A stretch of 64,000 bases of DNA from Chloracidobacterium sp. (GCA_016720705.1 JADKKB010000007.1:1860001-1924000); one strand, 5' to 3'; shown: positions 9,034 to 18,581, counted from the stretch's first letter. Notes: a model not told the origin generated them from the letters alone. Translations and numbers: made by a program.

Positions 9034-10260
9034 GTGTCAAAGATCAAACCATTCAATGCTCTGCGGCCACGTGCTGAGCTTGCGGCAACCGTTTCGAGTG
9101 CACCGTATGACGTTGTATACGAATCTGAGGTTCGCGATGAGGCGGCCCGCAATCCGCATACGTTTTTGCGGGTGACCCGGCCGGATGGCGACTTTCCGGC
9201 AGGCGAACAACCTAATTCAGAAGAGCTTTTCTTACGTGCCCGGCAAAACCTCGAAACGCTTATCACAGATGGCGTTTACGCAGTCGATCCGGAACCGGCG
9301 ATCTACGTTTATCGCCTCACGATGGGCGGACAGTCCCAGACCGGTATCGTTGCGTGCTGTTCGATAGACGAATACGAGAGTGGCCTGATAAAAAAGCACG
9401 AAAAAGTGCGCCCGGATAAGGTCGAGGACCGAACCGCTCATATCTTGACCGTCGGAGCTCAGACGGGACTGATCTTTCTCGCATTTCGCGGCACCGATAC
9501 AACGGCACGACTTTTTGCCGCAGCAGTCGCCGAAACGCCGCTTTACGATTTTGAAGGCAGCGACGGTATTCGGCATACGGTGTGGCGTATAACGGAAACC
9601 GAACCGTGGATCGACGCCTTTGCCGAAGTTCCGGAACTGTACGTCGCCGACGGCCATCATCGCGCCGAGAGTGCCTTTTTGACACGGACGAAAATGCGGG
9701 AGCGTCATCCTGATTTCAAGGGCGACGAACCATATAATTACGTTTTCGCGGGTATGTTTCCGGCTGATGATCTCGCCATTATGGCGTACAACCGTGTGGT
9801 GACCGACCTCAATGGCCTGACGGAAAACGAATTTTTCGAACGGCTCAACGAGAGCTTTATCGTCAGTGGGGCCGACCGTAAAGAACCTTCTGAACGTGGC
9901 GAAATATGTATGTATCTGAGCGGAAAATGGTACTCATTGCGATTTAATGTCCAGTTTGTCCGTGAGCCGGACGCGATCGAGCGGCTTGATGTCAGCATTT
10001 TGCAAAAGTACGTGCTGGAGCCGATACTCGGCATTAAAGATGTCCGGACCGACGAACGGATCGGCTTTGTCGGCGGGCGACGCGGTACCGCCGAGCTCGA
10101 AAGAATGGTTGACAGTGGTGAATCGACCGTCGCGTTTTCAATGTATCCGACCACGATGGACGACCTTTTTGCCGTTTCGGATATGGGTGAAATAATGCCG
10201 CCAAAATCGACTTGGTTCGAACCAAAACTTAAGGATGGCCTGCTCGTGCACTTGATCTGA
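9034..10260 (+). CDS. DUF1015 family protein
   Basis: 408 residues from GTG at 9034; AGGAG at 9023-9027 overlaps the stop codon of the lipoprotein gene. The family (DUF1015, sometimes annotated as SerC-related or HTH-containing uncharacterised protein) is recognised by the N-terminal PYDVV plus ARNPHTFLRVTRPD, the central KHEKVRPDKVEDR and the DGHHRAESA motif near the middle. Family function is not established; it is often found near serine or phosphonate metabolism genes. Here it lies 5 bp upstream of pdxH, which suggests a link to PLP-dependent metabolism, but that is only neighbourhood evidence. Confidence 0.88.
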   Translation: MSKIKPFNALRPRAELAATVSSAPYDVVYESEVRDEAARNPHTFLRVTRPDGDFPAGEQPNSEELFLRARQNLETLITDGVYAVDPEPAIYVYRLTMGGQSQTGIVACCSIDEYESGLIKKHEKVRPDKVEDRTAHILTVGAQTGLIFLAFRGTDTTARLFAAAVAETPLYDFEGSDGIRHTVWRITETEPWIDAFAEVPELYVADGHHRAESAFLTRTKMRERHPDFKGDEPYNYVFAGMFPADDLAIMAYNRVVTDLNGLTENEFFERLNESFIVSGADRKEPSERGEICMYLSGKWYSLRFNVQFVREPDAIERLDVSILQKYVLEPILGIKDVRTDERIGFVGGRRGTAELERMVDSGESTVAFSMYPTTMDDLFAVSDMGEIMPPKSTWFEPKLKDGLLVHLI

Positions 10261-10265
10261 ATTAT

Positions 10266-10910
10266 ATGATCGACACCAATCTAGCCGACCTTCGCAAAAC
10301 GTATTCAAAGATGGAACTGACAGAACGGTCGGTGTCTGCGGATCCGTTTCAGCAGTTCGGCAAGTGGATGAACGAGGCTCTCGGTGCTGACGTTCCGGAA
10401 CCAACGGCAATGACGCTTGGCACCGCATCGGGCGAAGGCCGACCATCGTCCCGAGTGGTGCTGCTGAAGGGTTTTGACCAGTCTGGTTTTGTCTTTTACA
10501 CCAACTACAAGAGCCGTAAGGGACGGGACCTTGCGGAAAATCCATACGCGGCGATGCATTTCTTCTGGCCCGAACTTGAACGTCAGATAGACATCTCGGG
10601 CAAGGTCGAACTTGCATCGGCCAAAGAGTCGGATGAGTACTTCGCTTCGCGGCCATTCGACAGTCGGATCGGTGCGTGGGCTTCGCGTCAAAGTGAAAAA
10701 ATCGCTTCACGGAGTGTTTTGGTCAAGCGCGTCCTAAAGATCGTTGCACTACACCCGACCGGACACGTTCCCAGGCCGGAGCATTGGGGGGGATTTCGGC
10801 TGATCCCGGATCGGATCGAATTTTGGCAGGGCCGCCCAAGCCGATTGCACGATCGAATTTGCTACGAATTAGTAGATAGTGTCTGGCAGCGTTCGCGTTT
10901 GTCACCGTAA
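10266..10910 (+). CDS. pdxH: pyridoxamine/pyridoxine 5'-phosphate oxidase
   Basis: FMN-dependent oxidation of PNP or PMP to pyridoxal 5'-phosphate, the last step of B6 salvage and DXP-dependent synthesis. 214 residues, typical length. FMN- and substrate-binding blocks are visible: PSSRVVLLKGFD, FYTNYKSRKGRDL, ASRQSEKIASR and the C-terminal signature WGGFRLIPDRIEFWQGRPSR followed by LHDR. It starts at ATG 10266, 5 bp after DUF1015, and is followed after 10 bp by a GNAT gene, so it sits in the middle of a plus-strand operon. Confidence 0.96.
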   Translation: MIDTNLADLRKTYSKMELTERSVSADPFQQFGKWMNEALGADVPEPTAMTLGTASGEGRPSSRVVLLKGFDQSGFVFYTNYKSRKGRDLAENPYAAMHFFWPELERQIDISGKVELASAKESDEYFASRPFDSRIGAWASRQSEKIASRSVLVKRVLKIVALHPTGHVPRPEHWGGFRLIPDRIEFWQGRPSRLHDRICYELVDSVWQRSRLSP

Positions 10911-10920
10911 ATTTAAGCAT

Positions 10921-11463
10921 ATGATCGAAACTGAGCGACTGATTATCGACCGCCTTACGCCGGACGACCTGTCTTGGCTGGTGGAAATGCGCTCGCCGGA
11001 CGCAGTCAACCGCTATCTTGGCGGCCCGACGATGCAAAATCTCGAAGCACTGACTAAAAGGCTAGAGTTCTATCTTGATTGCTACGAGCGACTTGGTTTT
11101 GGGTTTTGCGCTATGACGCTCAAGAGTACCGGCGAACGCATCGGTACCAGTGGACTCGTCCCGCTCGAAGACTCGGGCGAGATCGAGATCGGATACAACC
11201 TGTCGGAAAAATTCTGGCGGCAAGGTTTCGGTTATGAATGTGCGATGGCCTGGCTCAAATATGGGTTTGAGGTCGCCGGTCTTGAGCGGATAGTCGCCGT
11301 CGCACACCCCGACAACAAAGGTTCGTGGGGGATTATGGAAAAATGCGGGATGCACTATGAAAAGTCCGGCTTTCATTACAATATGGATGTAGTCTTCTAC
11401 GCGATCACGCGCGAAGAGTTTATGCGGCCGAAGCACGACGAGACGGTCATCAAACTGATGTAG
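10921..11463 (+). CDS. GNAT-family N-acetyltransferase (RimJ/RimL-like)
   Basis: 180 residues from ATG 10921, chosen over an upstream in-frame start because METERLIIDRLTPDD-type openings (here MIETERLIIDRL) are the family N-terminus. The acetyl-CoA binding motif is RQGFGYE, preceded by a beta strand EIEIGYNLS and followed by GLERIVAVAHPDNKGS, the usual RimJ/RimL layout. The acceptor substrate is unknown; ribosomal-protein, small-molecule or antibiotic acetylation are all possible. Operon member between pdxH and the HETGH membrane protein. Confidence 0.9.
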   Translation: MIETERLIIDRLTPDDLSWLVEMRSPDAVNRYLGGPTMQNLEALTKRLEFYLDCYERLGFGFCAMTLKSTGERIGTSGLVPLEDSGEIEIGYNLSEKFWRQGFGYECAMAWLKYGFEVAGLERIVAVAHPDNKGSWGIMEKCGMHYEKSGFHYNMDVVFYAITREEFMRPKHDETVIKLM

Positions 11464-11472
11464 CCAACGCAA

Positions 11473-12000
11473 ATGAAGCCAAATATTCCAAAGCTGATAT
11501 TCGCCATCTTAGCATCGCTCTACGTGCTGTGGATCGCTTACGACCCGATGCAGGGCAGCTTTTTGGACAATGTCGATCTGCCGATCCACGAGACAGGACA
11601 TCTGTTATTTCGCCCGTTTGGCGAGTTTATGATGGTCGCCGGCGGCTCACTATTTCAGGTGATATTTCCGATCGTATTTGTCGGCTATTTCATCTGGCAA
11701 CGGAGTTACTACTCGGCGTCGATCGTGATGCTGTGGGTCGGTCAGAGCATCTTGAACGTCTGGGTGTACGCCTCGGACGCGGTCGTTATGCAGCTTGTGC
11801 TGACCAGCGGCTTTACCGGCAGCGAGGGCAGCTTTCACGACTGGAATTATATGCTTTCGCATTTCGGTTTGCTCGACTCGACCAAGGGCATTGTTAAGGT
11901 CATACGATTTGTGGGTGCGATCACGATCATCGCTGCCGGTGCAATGGCAGTCTATTTCTCGCTCCAACCGGCCGAGCAGGAGTTTGAAAAGGAGCTATGA
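11473..12000 (+). CDS. integral membrane protein with an HETGH (HExxH-type) motif
   Basis: 175 residues with four or five hydrophobic segments (about 8-24, 55-78, 80-105, 140-162). HETGH at about residues 39-43, followed by LLF, has the zinc-metalloprotease HExxH form with the small residue typical of M50-type intramembrane proteases. The downstream GGSLFQVIFP could be the second M50-like segment, and a candidate third ligand is D in YASDAV. The protein is short and lacks a PDZ domain, so catalytic activity is uncertain. The next gene starts by ATGA overlap with this stop, so expression is coupled to the SDR gene. Confidence 0.75.
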   Translation: MKPNIPKLIFAILASLYVLWIAYDPMQGSFLDNVDLPIHETGHLLFRPFGEFMMVAGGSLFQVIFPIVFVGYFIWQRSYYSASIVMLWVGQSILNVWVYASDAVVMQLVLTSGFTGSEGSFHDWNYMLSHFGLLDSTKGIVKVIRFVGAITIIAAGAMAVYFSLQPAEQEFEKEL

Positions 12001-12782
12001 AGGTAACCCTTATCACCGGTGCGTCAAGCGGTATCGGCGAAGCATTTGCCCGGCGGTTGGCTGCCGAGCACCACAACCTCGTTCTCGTCGCGCGCTCTGA
12101 AAACGACCTCCACGAGCTCTGTGACGAGTTGATGCTCAAGCACAAGATTATGGCTCACTACGTCGTTCTCGATCTGACCAAACCCGATGCTGTCGATGAA
12201 CTGTGGACAGAAACTGTAAAGCATGATTTCGAGATTGATTGGCTGATCAACAACGCGGGATTCGGGTCGGCCGGTGATTTTGCCAAGCTCGACGGAGAAC
12301 GTGAGGTCGAAATGATCGATCTTAATATTCGATCACTGGTGGCGCTCACGCACCGCTATCTGGGGCCAATGCGTGGGCGAAAGCGTGGCACGATCATTAA
12401 TGTTTCGTCAGCCGCCGCATTTCAGCCGATACCGTTTATGGCGACTTATGCGGCGACCAAGGCATTTGTGTCGTCATTTACAGAGGCTATCGCCGAAGAG
12501 AATCGTCCACTCGGCATCCGCATTCTCGCTCTCTGTCCGGGCTCGACCAAGACCGATTTCTTTGCCGCGTCAAATATCGACCGGCCGATTCAGGTCAAGG
12601 GGCAACAGACGCCCGAGGACGTCGTTGAAACTGCCTTAAAGGCAATAAAGGGCAGCCGTGCAAAGGTCGTATCGGGCTTTGCAAACAAGGTCGGTGCGTT
12701 TCTCGGCGGCCACGTCCCGCACGTTATATCGTCGAGAGCGATGTCGAAGGCCCTCCGGCCGAAATATCAGGGAGATAAATGA
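11997..12782 (+). CDS. short-chain dehydrogenase/reductase
   Basis: 261-residue NAD(P)-dependent oxidoreductase of the classical SDR fold. Cofactor motif TGASSGIG (7-14), NNAG (85-88), catalytic Ser in NVSSAAAF and YAATK (151-155) are all present, so it should be active. The substrate is not deducible; the closest general look is the DltE/YqjQ-like group acting on acyl or keto substrates. Start overlaps the stop of the membrane-protein gene and its own stop overlaps the next start (ATGA both times), so the three genes form a translationally coupled block. Confidence 0.93.
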   Translation: MKVTLITGASSGIGEAFARRLAAEHHNLVLVARSENDLHELCDELMLKHKIMAHYVVLDLTKPDAVDELWTETVKHDFEIDWLINNAGFGSAGDFAKLDGEREVEMIDLNIRSLVALTHRYLGPMRGRKRGTIINVSSAAAFQPIPFMATYAATKAFVSSFTEAIAEENRPLGIRILALCPGSTKTDFFAASNIDRPIQVKGQQTPEDVVETALKAIKGSRAKVVSGFANKVGAFLGGHVPHVISSRAMSKALRPKYQGDK

Positions 12783-13609
12783 GATTTACCGTGCTCGGCA
12801 GCGGATCGACCGGAAACGCCGTTTTGATCTCAAGCGACAAGACCAACGTCCTCGTCGATGCCGGAATGAGCTCGCGTGAGATATTGCGCCGGCTGGCCGA
12901 GGTCGGCGTCAGCCACGACAGTCTCGACGGTGTGCTGATCACTCACGAACACGGCGACCACGCCGGCGGCCTGCGCGTACTGATGGCGTCGGTCAATTGC
13001 CCTGTATTTATGTCAAAGGCAACAGAGGATGCGTATTACGATACTCGGGCCGGCGGGCAGAATGGCGATAGCGAATCATCTAAGCGAAAGGCCGCCCTCA
13101 ATAACAAGACCGTTGAGATCGAATCGACACGCGATTTTCGTATCGGTGATATTGATTTCGAACCTTTTAGCGTGCCGCACGATGCGGCTGACAATTTTGG
13201 CTTCGTCGCCCGCAAGGACGGTGTCCGCGTGGCGACGCTGATGGATTTTGGCCACATCACTGACCTTGTCAAAGAGAAGCTAAAGGGTTGTGACGCGATC
13301 GTCGTCGAATCAAACCACAGCCGCGATATGCTCCGGGCTTGCTCAGTTTACACCTGGGACCTGAAACAGCGGATAATGTCGCGCACCGGACACCTTTCAA
13401 ACGAAGACCTCGCCGAATGGCTGCAGAACGAGTTTGACGGCAGTGCTCGCTACATCGTCCTCGCCCATCTTTCGCAGCGAGCCAATGACCCACACCTCGC
13501 CCGCCTGATGGCTGAATCGGCGATCCAAATGCGGTCTCCGCTCTTCAAGGCTGAAACGAAAATAACTATCTCGCAACCTAAGCAGCCGACTGATTGGTTT
13601 CAGTTTTGA
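12779..13609 (+). CDS. MBL-fold metallohydrolase, YycJ/WalJ-like
   Basis: 276 residues. Metallo-beta-lactamase fold: LGSGSTGNA near the N-terminus, the two-metal motif THEHGDH (55-61), the later SVPHDA histidine, LMDFGHIT and ESNHS. This arrangement is the YycJ/WalJ group, described in some bacteria as an exonuclease tied to cell division and mismatch repair; here function is inferred only. It is the last gene of the coupled run, with 147 bp before the signalling locus. Confidence 0.9.
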   Translation: MRFTVLGSGSTGNAVLISSDKTNVLVDAGMSSREILRRLAEVGVSHDSLDGVLITHEHGDHAGGLRVLMASVNCPVFMSKATEDAYYDTRAGGQNGDSESSKRKAALNNKTVEIESTRDFRIGDIDFEPFSVPHDAADNFGFVARKDGVRVATLMDFGHITDLVKEKLKGCDAIVVESNHSRDMLRACSVYTWDLKQRIMSRTGHLSNEDLAEWLQNEFDGSARYIVLAHLSQRANDPHLARLMAESAIQMRSPLFKAETKITISQPKQPTDWFQF

Positions 13610-13756
13610 GTCACTCGCCGCTGGGCGATTTGCTACCTTACCTACTAATAATCACCACTTAGAATTTCGAAATTTCAAATTTCCAAAGTTTCGTGAAATA
13701 GACATCCTATTAACCGTTTGTGTGGGTACATAATAAATTGCAGACAGGCTGATCCG

Positions 13757-15880
13757 ATGTCGACGGTATCGCTTGGGTCAGACAAGCAATTTTGTATTTC
13801 GATGAGTTTGCAGAAAGAAATACCGGAGGCAGCAAAGCTCGATCAGATCGCGGACGAATGCGGCCTGGCGATCGCGGTTGCGAATCGACAAAACGTCGAG
13901 CTGTCAGTATCGAACAACAATTCGATCTGCCGAATACTAAATCCGGAAGCCAAATACTGTCGCGAATGCGCGGCATTTTGCGGCACCGCACTCGAAGAAT
14001 CGCTGGAAGTCGGTGGACCGGTGACGTTTACGTGTCACGCGGGACTCGAATGCAGGGTCGATGCGTTTATGCTCGACGGCAAGCCGGTGGCGGCCATCGT
14101 CGGGCGCAGTTTCAGCACTGCAGAAAGCTATCGAAAGATGACCGAGAAGGCGAGTTCGGGCGACTGGGCGGAACTGCCGGTTGATGAGTTATTTGAAAGC
14201 ATTCACCTGACCGACGGCAGAGATTCGCTTGAAAAGGCGCTCGAAAAACTTGAAAAGGCGTCTGCCGATATTGAGCTTGTGCCGGCCGAGCGCGATATCC
14301 CCGAAAACAAAGATCAGTTGACCGAGTCGGAAACGATCTTAGAATTGCCGCCTTTGCCGGACGAACCGTCAAATGTGTTTGCTACTCACGCCGAGCAACC
14401 CGTTAGACCGCGGGCAACAGCTAGCGAGTGGCGCTCATTCTTTTCCGGTTTGCAGAGCAAAGACTATATTTCGGCTTGTGAGGCGATCATCGAATTTTTG
14501 GGCCGTGAGTACGGTCTGGATTCGTTGGCGTGGCTTGACCGCCGAGACGAACGGCTGATCAGTATTGCCGCAAATGGTGAATTGCACGGCAGAAAGCTGA
14601 AACTCGGCATTCGCTCCGACGATCGGCGTTTGGCCGATGCGGTGCGCGACGAATTGCCGATCGAGCTCGGCGAACGGTCAAAGAGCGGCGATAAAAGGCG
14701 ACGCAGTATGTGCCTGTTTCCGGTGCCGGTCGGTATCGAGGTGCCCTCGGCTCTGGCTGTGCTCGACGAGATCAGTGATGACGCTGTCCGGCGTCAGTTA
14801 GCACGGTTATGCCGATCGATCGGGCCGCAGATCGAAGTCTTGAGGCTACGCAACGAGGTTTCGCGGAGAGAAGCTCTTGCGACGGCCGTTCGACGATTTG
14901 GCGAGGGGCTTAAGCACGCTGATTCGGAAGATTTCTGGCTGCATTTGACGCAGGTAGCGGCTGAGTTGATGCAGGCAGAACGCGGGTCTCTGCTTGTCGT
15001 AGATCCGGTCACGGGCGAGCTCGAGATCAAAGCGTCGATCGGAGGCAGCGTGGACCTCGCAAGCGACGAAAATCCAGGGAAACGAGTTGCGCGATTCGTG
15101 CTCGAACGTGGTGAGCCGACGGCCGTAACTGATGTCAAACGCTCCGGTTTGCCGCCCGCAGATCCGGGACGCGGTTACAAAACATCGTCGTTTATGAGTG
15201 CTCCGGTCACGATAGGCGGCCGCAATATCGCGGTGATCAATTTTACTGACAAGGCGACCGGCGAACCTTTTGGACGTGAGGATCTAGACCTTTTGCACGA
15301 ACTCTCGCCCCAGATCGCAGTGGCGATCGACCGAGCTGTATTAAAGGAGCGTGCGGGCGAATTCGAACAGCTTTCGGTGACCGATCAGCTGACCGGACTG
15401 CTCAACCGCCGATACATCGAGGAGCGTCTGATGGAGGAGGTCAAGCGATCGAACCGTCACGGCTATCCGATGAGTTTTATAATGCTCGATGTCGATCATT
15501 TTAAGTCGTACAACGACGAATTTGGCCATCCGGCGGGCGACGAGGCATTGCGGATCGTGGCCGCTGTCGTCCGCGATACACTACGCGGAGCGGATGTCGC
15601 GGCGCGGTTTGGCGGTGAGGAGTTTGCGGTCCTTTTGCCTCAGACGCCCCGCCCCGAGGCGGCAATGATCGCCGAACGTATCAGAGCCAATATCGCGGCG
15701 GCCGATTTCCCTTGCCGGAGGGTGACCGTCAGCGTCGGCGTGGCGACGTGTACTGACGAATTATGTACGACCGACGGCATCGTACTTGCCGCCGACAAGG
15801 CTCTCTACGCCGCAAAGCACGCCGGCCGCAACATCGTGCAGATATATGACGAACTCGAGGAAACGGTCGGATCCGGCTAG
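13757..15880 (+). CDS. PocR-domain / GAF / GGDEF diguanylate cyclase
   Basis: Sensor cyclase making c-di-GMP. The start chosen is ATG 13757; the frame is open back to a TTG at 13718, and a later Met is possible. The N-terminal 150 residues look like a PocR ligand-binding domain, with Cys-rich CRECAAFC and CHAGLEC that could hold an Fe-S or metal centre. An acidic linker, a divergent GAF-like region and a clear GAF (about 380-540) follow. The C-terminal GGDEF domain has GGEEF at about residue 620, preceded exactly 5 residues upstream by RGAD, the canonical product-inhibition I-site (RxxD). It is therefore predicted active and feedback-regulated. Its stop abuts the start of the next gene with no spacer. 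Confidence 0.9.
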   Translation: MSTVSLGSDKQFCISMSLQKEIPEAAKLDQIADECGLAIAVANRQNVELSVSNNNSICRILNPEAKYCRECAAFCGTALEESLEVGGPVTFTCHAGLECRVDAFMLDGKPVAAIVGRSFSTAESYRKMTEKASSGDWAELPVDELFESIHLTDGRDSLEKALEKLEKASADIELVPAERDIPENKDQLTESETILELPPLPDEPSNVFATHAEQPVRPRATASEWRSFFSGLQSKDYISACEAIIEFLGREYGLDSLAWLDRRDERLISIAANGELHGRKLKLGIRSDDRRLADAVRDELPIELGERSKSGDKRRRSMCLFPVPVGIEVPSALAVLDEISDDAVRRQLARLCRSIGPQIEVLRLRNEVSRREALATAVRRFGEGLKHADSEDFWLHLTQVAAELMQAERGSLLVVDPVTGELEIKASIGGSVDLASDENPGKRVARFVLERGEPTAVTDVKRSGLPPADPGRGYKTSSFMSAPVTIGGRNIAVINFTDKATGEPFGREDLDLLHELSPQIAVAIDRAVLKERAGEFEQLSVTDQLTGLLNRRYIEERLMEEVKRSNRHGYPMSFIMLDVDHFKSYNDEFGHPAGDEALRIVAAVVRDTLRGADVAARFGGEEFAVLLPQTPRPEAAMIAERIRANIAAADFPCRRVTVSVGVATCTDELCTTDGIVLAADKALYAAKHAGRNIVQIYDELEETVGSG

Positions 15881-18061
15881 ATGAACGATAATCCGCACAA
15901 CAGAATTTTGGCAGATCTGGCCGCCGCTCATTTTGTCGGGCGCGACGATGAACTGAGCCGTATCATCGAGCGCGCGCGTTCCAAAACGGCGTCGGGCATC
16001 GACCTGCTCGCGACACCCGGAGCAGGTACGACTGAGCTTTTACGACAGGCTTTTGACCGGCTGTTTGGAGAGCAGGGCGACGTGATACCCATCTATTTTG
16101 CCGTGCGAACTTCGGACAAAGGCCCGCTCGAGGCCGCAAGGCGGTTTGCCCACGACATTTTGAAACAGACAGTGGCTTTTCGCCGCAGCGATCCTTCGAT
16201 AATCGAGGCTTCACCCGGGATGCGCGAGCTTGCCGAGCTCGCCGCTCCCGAGGACGCGTATTGGGTTGACCGTCTGGTCGAGGCTTACTACGCTGACTCT
16301 GACGCGGCCGACGAACCCTCGTATATTCGGATGCTCCTGAGCACACCGCTGAGGGCGTTGGCCCAGGGTGTCAGGATGTTTTTGATGGTCGATGACCTTC
16401 ACCTGACTCAGTTTATGGCCGACGGCGCTAACTTCTTGGGCGAGATCAGCGACATTTACGAAGGCTCGGCGACGACATACGCATTTGCAGGTGCCCGGCG
16501 GATGATGTTCGGCCGGGGCAAAGGGGCCGTGATGCGGATCGACGATTTTCAGAATGGTGCGGCCTCGCAAATGGTCGCCGCGACTGCCGAGCGATATGGT
16601 GTCGAGATCAACGATGAGACTTGCGATCTGATCGCCGAGCAACTAAACGGCAACCCGCGATACACAGCCAGGCTATTTGCCTCGGCGGCCGAGTGCGGAG
16701 AGGACTTTTTGAGTTTCAAAGCGGTCGAGAGCCTGTACTGCGACGAGATATTTGGCGGCCGGATCGGCCGCGGCATCGATGCCGGGCTCGAGGCGGCCGT
16801 ACCGGAAAGCTCAATGTGTAACACCGCAAGGCTTCTGGCTGAAACGCTTGCCTCAGACGGCCGCAAGACGACGCTCACAAATTGGCGCAGGCGTCTCGGG
16901 GTCGCGGGGCCGGAGTTTCGTGCGGCGATCAACCGTCTGAACGCTCTGGAGTATATCAGCCTGCGGTCCGGATACATTTATGCCGAGCCCGAAAATATGC
17001 CGCTTTCTGACCACATTCGCGGTGTTGCGCGGCTTGATGCCGGCGAATCGCGTGCGCAAGTGGTCGGCGAGGCTCTGGCCGAATTCGTCAAACGGGCTCC
17101 GGCCGTGATGGCGAGAGCTTACAGGCGAAATGCTGCTTTCGGGCTGCGATCGCTGCTGGCACAATTTGACTGTCAGGATATACCTGCCGAGTTGATCGAC
17201 TACGCCATATTCGACGAGCGCGTCAAAGGATTGTCCGACAAGGATTCTGACACTGCCGTGGCCGAAAGCTCCGAGATGTTCAAGCTGCCGCACATCGTTT
17301 ACACGGCAAATACAGCGGCATTCTACCCGCATATTTCTGAGTTGATTGACGACGAGAGATCGGTGATCGCCCTCGGCTTTGAGGAGACCAACTACCGCGA
17401 AGACACCGTCTGGATCGCCGCCGAGATCGAATCAAAGCTCGAGGCCGCCCGCGACCACACCGAGTTTTGGCTTGATCGTCTCGAAATGGCGGCACTGTCG
17501 TGCAACTTTCTCAAATACAAGATCTGGCTCATCGCTCCCGAGGGGTTTTCGCCCGAGGCTCGCGAGGTGTTGAGCGAACGAAATGCCTTTGGGTCATCTC
17601 GTCGCCAGGCCGAGATGCTCTCTGATCGGCTTGGTAATAAGGCATCGTCAGCCGACACCGGGCGAGGCGACGAATTCGAGTTGGTGATCCCGATGGGCGA
17701 CAATACCGAGATGATCGCCGCCCACGCTGTCGAGGAGATCGCCAAGCGGGCCGGATTTTCCGCTAAGGCCGTCCGGCAGATCAAGACCGCTCTCGTCGAG
17801 GCGTGCATCAACGCAACCGAACATTCCCTAAGCCCCGACCGCCGCATCTATCAGCGAATAACGGCAGATAGCGACAAACTTGCGATCACCATCGCCAATC
17901 GCGGCCTGCGACTCGCTGACAAGGTCGCTCCCGAAATAGTGCCCGACCAAGGCCGCCGCGGATGGGGCCTCAAACTGATGAAAGGCCTTATGGACGAAGT
18001 CCGTATCGAACAATCCGACGACGGCACCCGCATCACACTCGTAAAATACCGCACCGCGTAA
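15881..18061 (+). CDS. AAA-like ATPase fused to an RsbW-type HATPase (anti-sigma regulatory) domain
   Basis: 726 residues. The N-terminal part resembles an orc1/AAA_16-type NTPase: FVGRDDEL (about 18-25), a P-loop position reading TPGAGTTEL where the Walker A lysine is absent, and a Walker B-like FLMVDDLH. A long middle region has a winged-helix look (LTNWRRRLGVAGPEFRAAI). The last 125 residues form an RsbW/SpoIIAB-like HATPase: N-box EACINATEH, a G1-like NRGLRL that lacks the usual Asp, and G2 box RRGWGLKLM. It starts immediately after the cyclase stop. Partner switching with the STAS protein at 21765 is inferred. Loss of the lysine and G1 Asp suggests weak or no catalysis in one or both domains. 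Confidence 0.8.
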   Translation: MNDNPHNRILADLAAAHFVGRDDELSRIIERARSKTASGIDLLATPGAGTTELLRQAFDRLFGEQGDVIPIYFAVRTSDKGPLEAARRFAHDILKQTVAFRRSDPSIIEASPGMRELAELAAPEDAYWVDRLVEAYYADSDAADEPSYIRMLLSTPLRALAQGVRMFLMVDDLHLTQFMADGANFLGEISDIYEGSATTYAFAGARRMMFGRGKGAVMRIDDFQNGAASQMVAATAERYGVEINDETCDLIAEQLNGNPRYTARLFASAAECGEDFLSFKAVESLYCDEIFGGRIGRGIDAGLEAAVPESSMCNTARLLAETLASDGRKTTLTNWRRRLGVAGPEFRAAINRLNALEYISLRSGYIYAEPENMPLSDHIRGVARLDAGESRAQVVGEALAEFVKRAPAVMARAYRRNAAFGLRSLLAQFDCQDIPAELIDYAIFDERVKGLSDKDSDTAVAESSEMFKLPHIVYTANTAAFYPHISELIDDERSVIALGFEETNYREDTVWIAAEIESKLEAARDHTEFWLDRLEMAALSCNFLKYKIWLIAPEGFSPEAREVLSERNAFGSSRRQAEMLSDRLGNKASSADTGRGDEFELVIPMGDNTEMIAAHAVEEIAKRAGFSAKAVRQIKTALVEACINATEHSLSPDRRIYQRITADSDKLAITIANRGLRLADKVAPEIVPDQGRRGWGLKLMKGLMDEVRIEQSDDGTRITLVKYRTA

Positions 18062-18443
18062 CACTTCTAATTCAACCAAGCACGGTCTGACAGCAGATGC
18101 ATTCTGCGGCAAAGTGCGTACTGACAGCTTAGACGACCCCGATCGCTTTACCCGCAGCGAGTGTCCCAAATTAGGTCAATTTAATTTGATACAGTCAGCT
18201 TACACATTTCGTGACGCTAAGCCGTGTGTTTACTGTACTTTACGAGCGAAAAGTGTCCCTAATTAATTTCCATCCCCTCGGGTTCACAAAATGTGCTTGG
18301 AAACGCCGTAACACCTGTGTTTGTTGCATCAGTCTCTAGTTTTCAAAGATCCGTTGGTTAGTAAAATTGTATCATAAATTGCAGTGATACAGCAACGTCG
18401 CATAGATGCAACGCAAATCGACGTAAAGACCGTTGAGATCCGA
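18062..18443. other. gene-free stretch with a near-duplicate GTGTCCC motif
   Basis: No supportable ORF. A 13-base near-repeat occurs at 18161-18173 (GTGTCCCAAATTA) and 18253-18265 (GTGTCCCTAATTA), the same orientation, 92 bp apart; it resembles ends of some transposons but no transposase is nearby. The hairpin-repeat cluster begins at 18444. Confidence 0.4.
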
Positions 18444-18512
18444 AAAACTCCTCTCCTTACCAAGGAGAGGTGGCAACCCGATGCTTTTTATCGGGATGAC
18501 GGAGTGGTTCTC
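18444..18512 (+). repeat. interspersed hairpin repeat, copy 1 (forward)
   Basis: About 69 bp with two hairpins. A perfect 9-bp stem CCTCTCCTT-ACC-AAGGAGAGG is at 18450-18470, and CCCGAT-N7-ATCGGG at 18477-18495. The unit ends in ATGACGGAGTGGTTCTC. Four more copies lie at 18582, 18713, 19305 and 21619. Confidence 0.85.
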
Positions 18513-18581
18513 AGGCGTCGGGCACGAATTCAGCCTAGTTGACGCCCTAGGTCTAGCGCACGGTGAATCTTTATTATCGTG

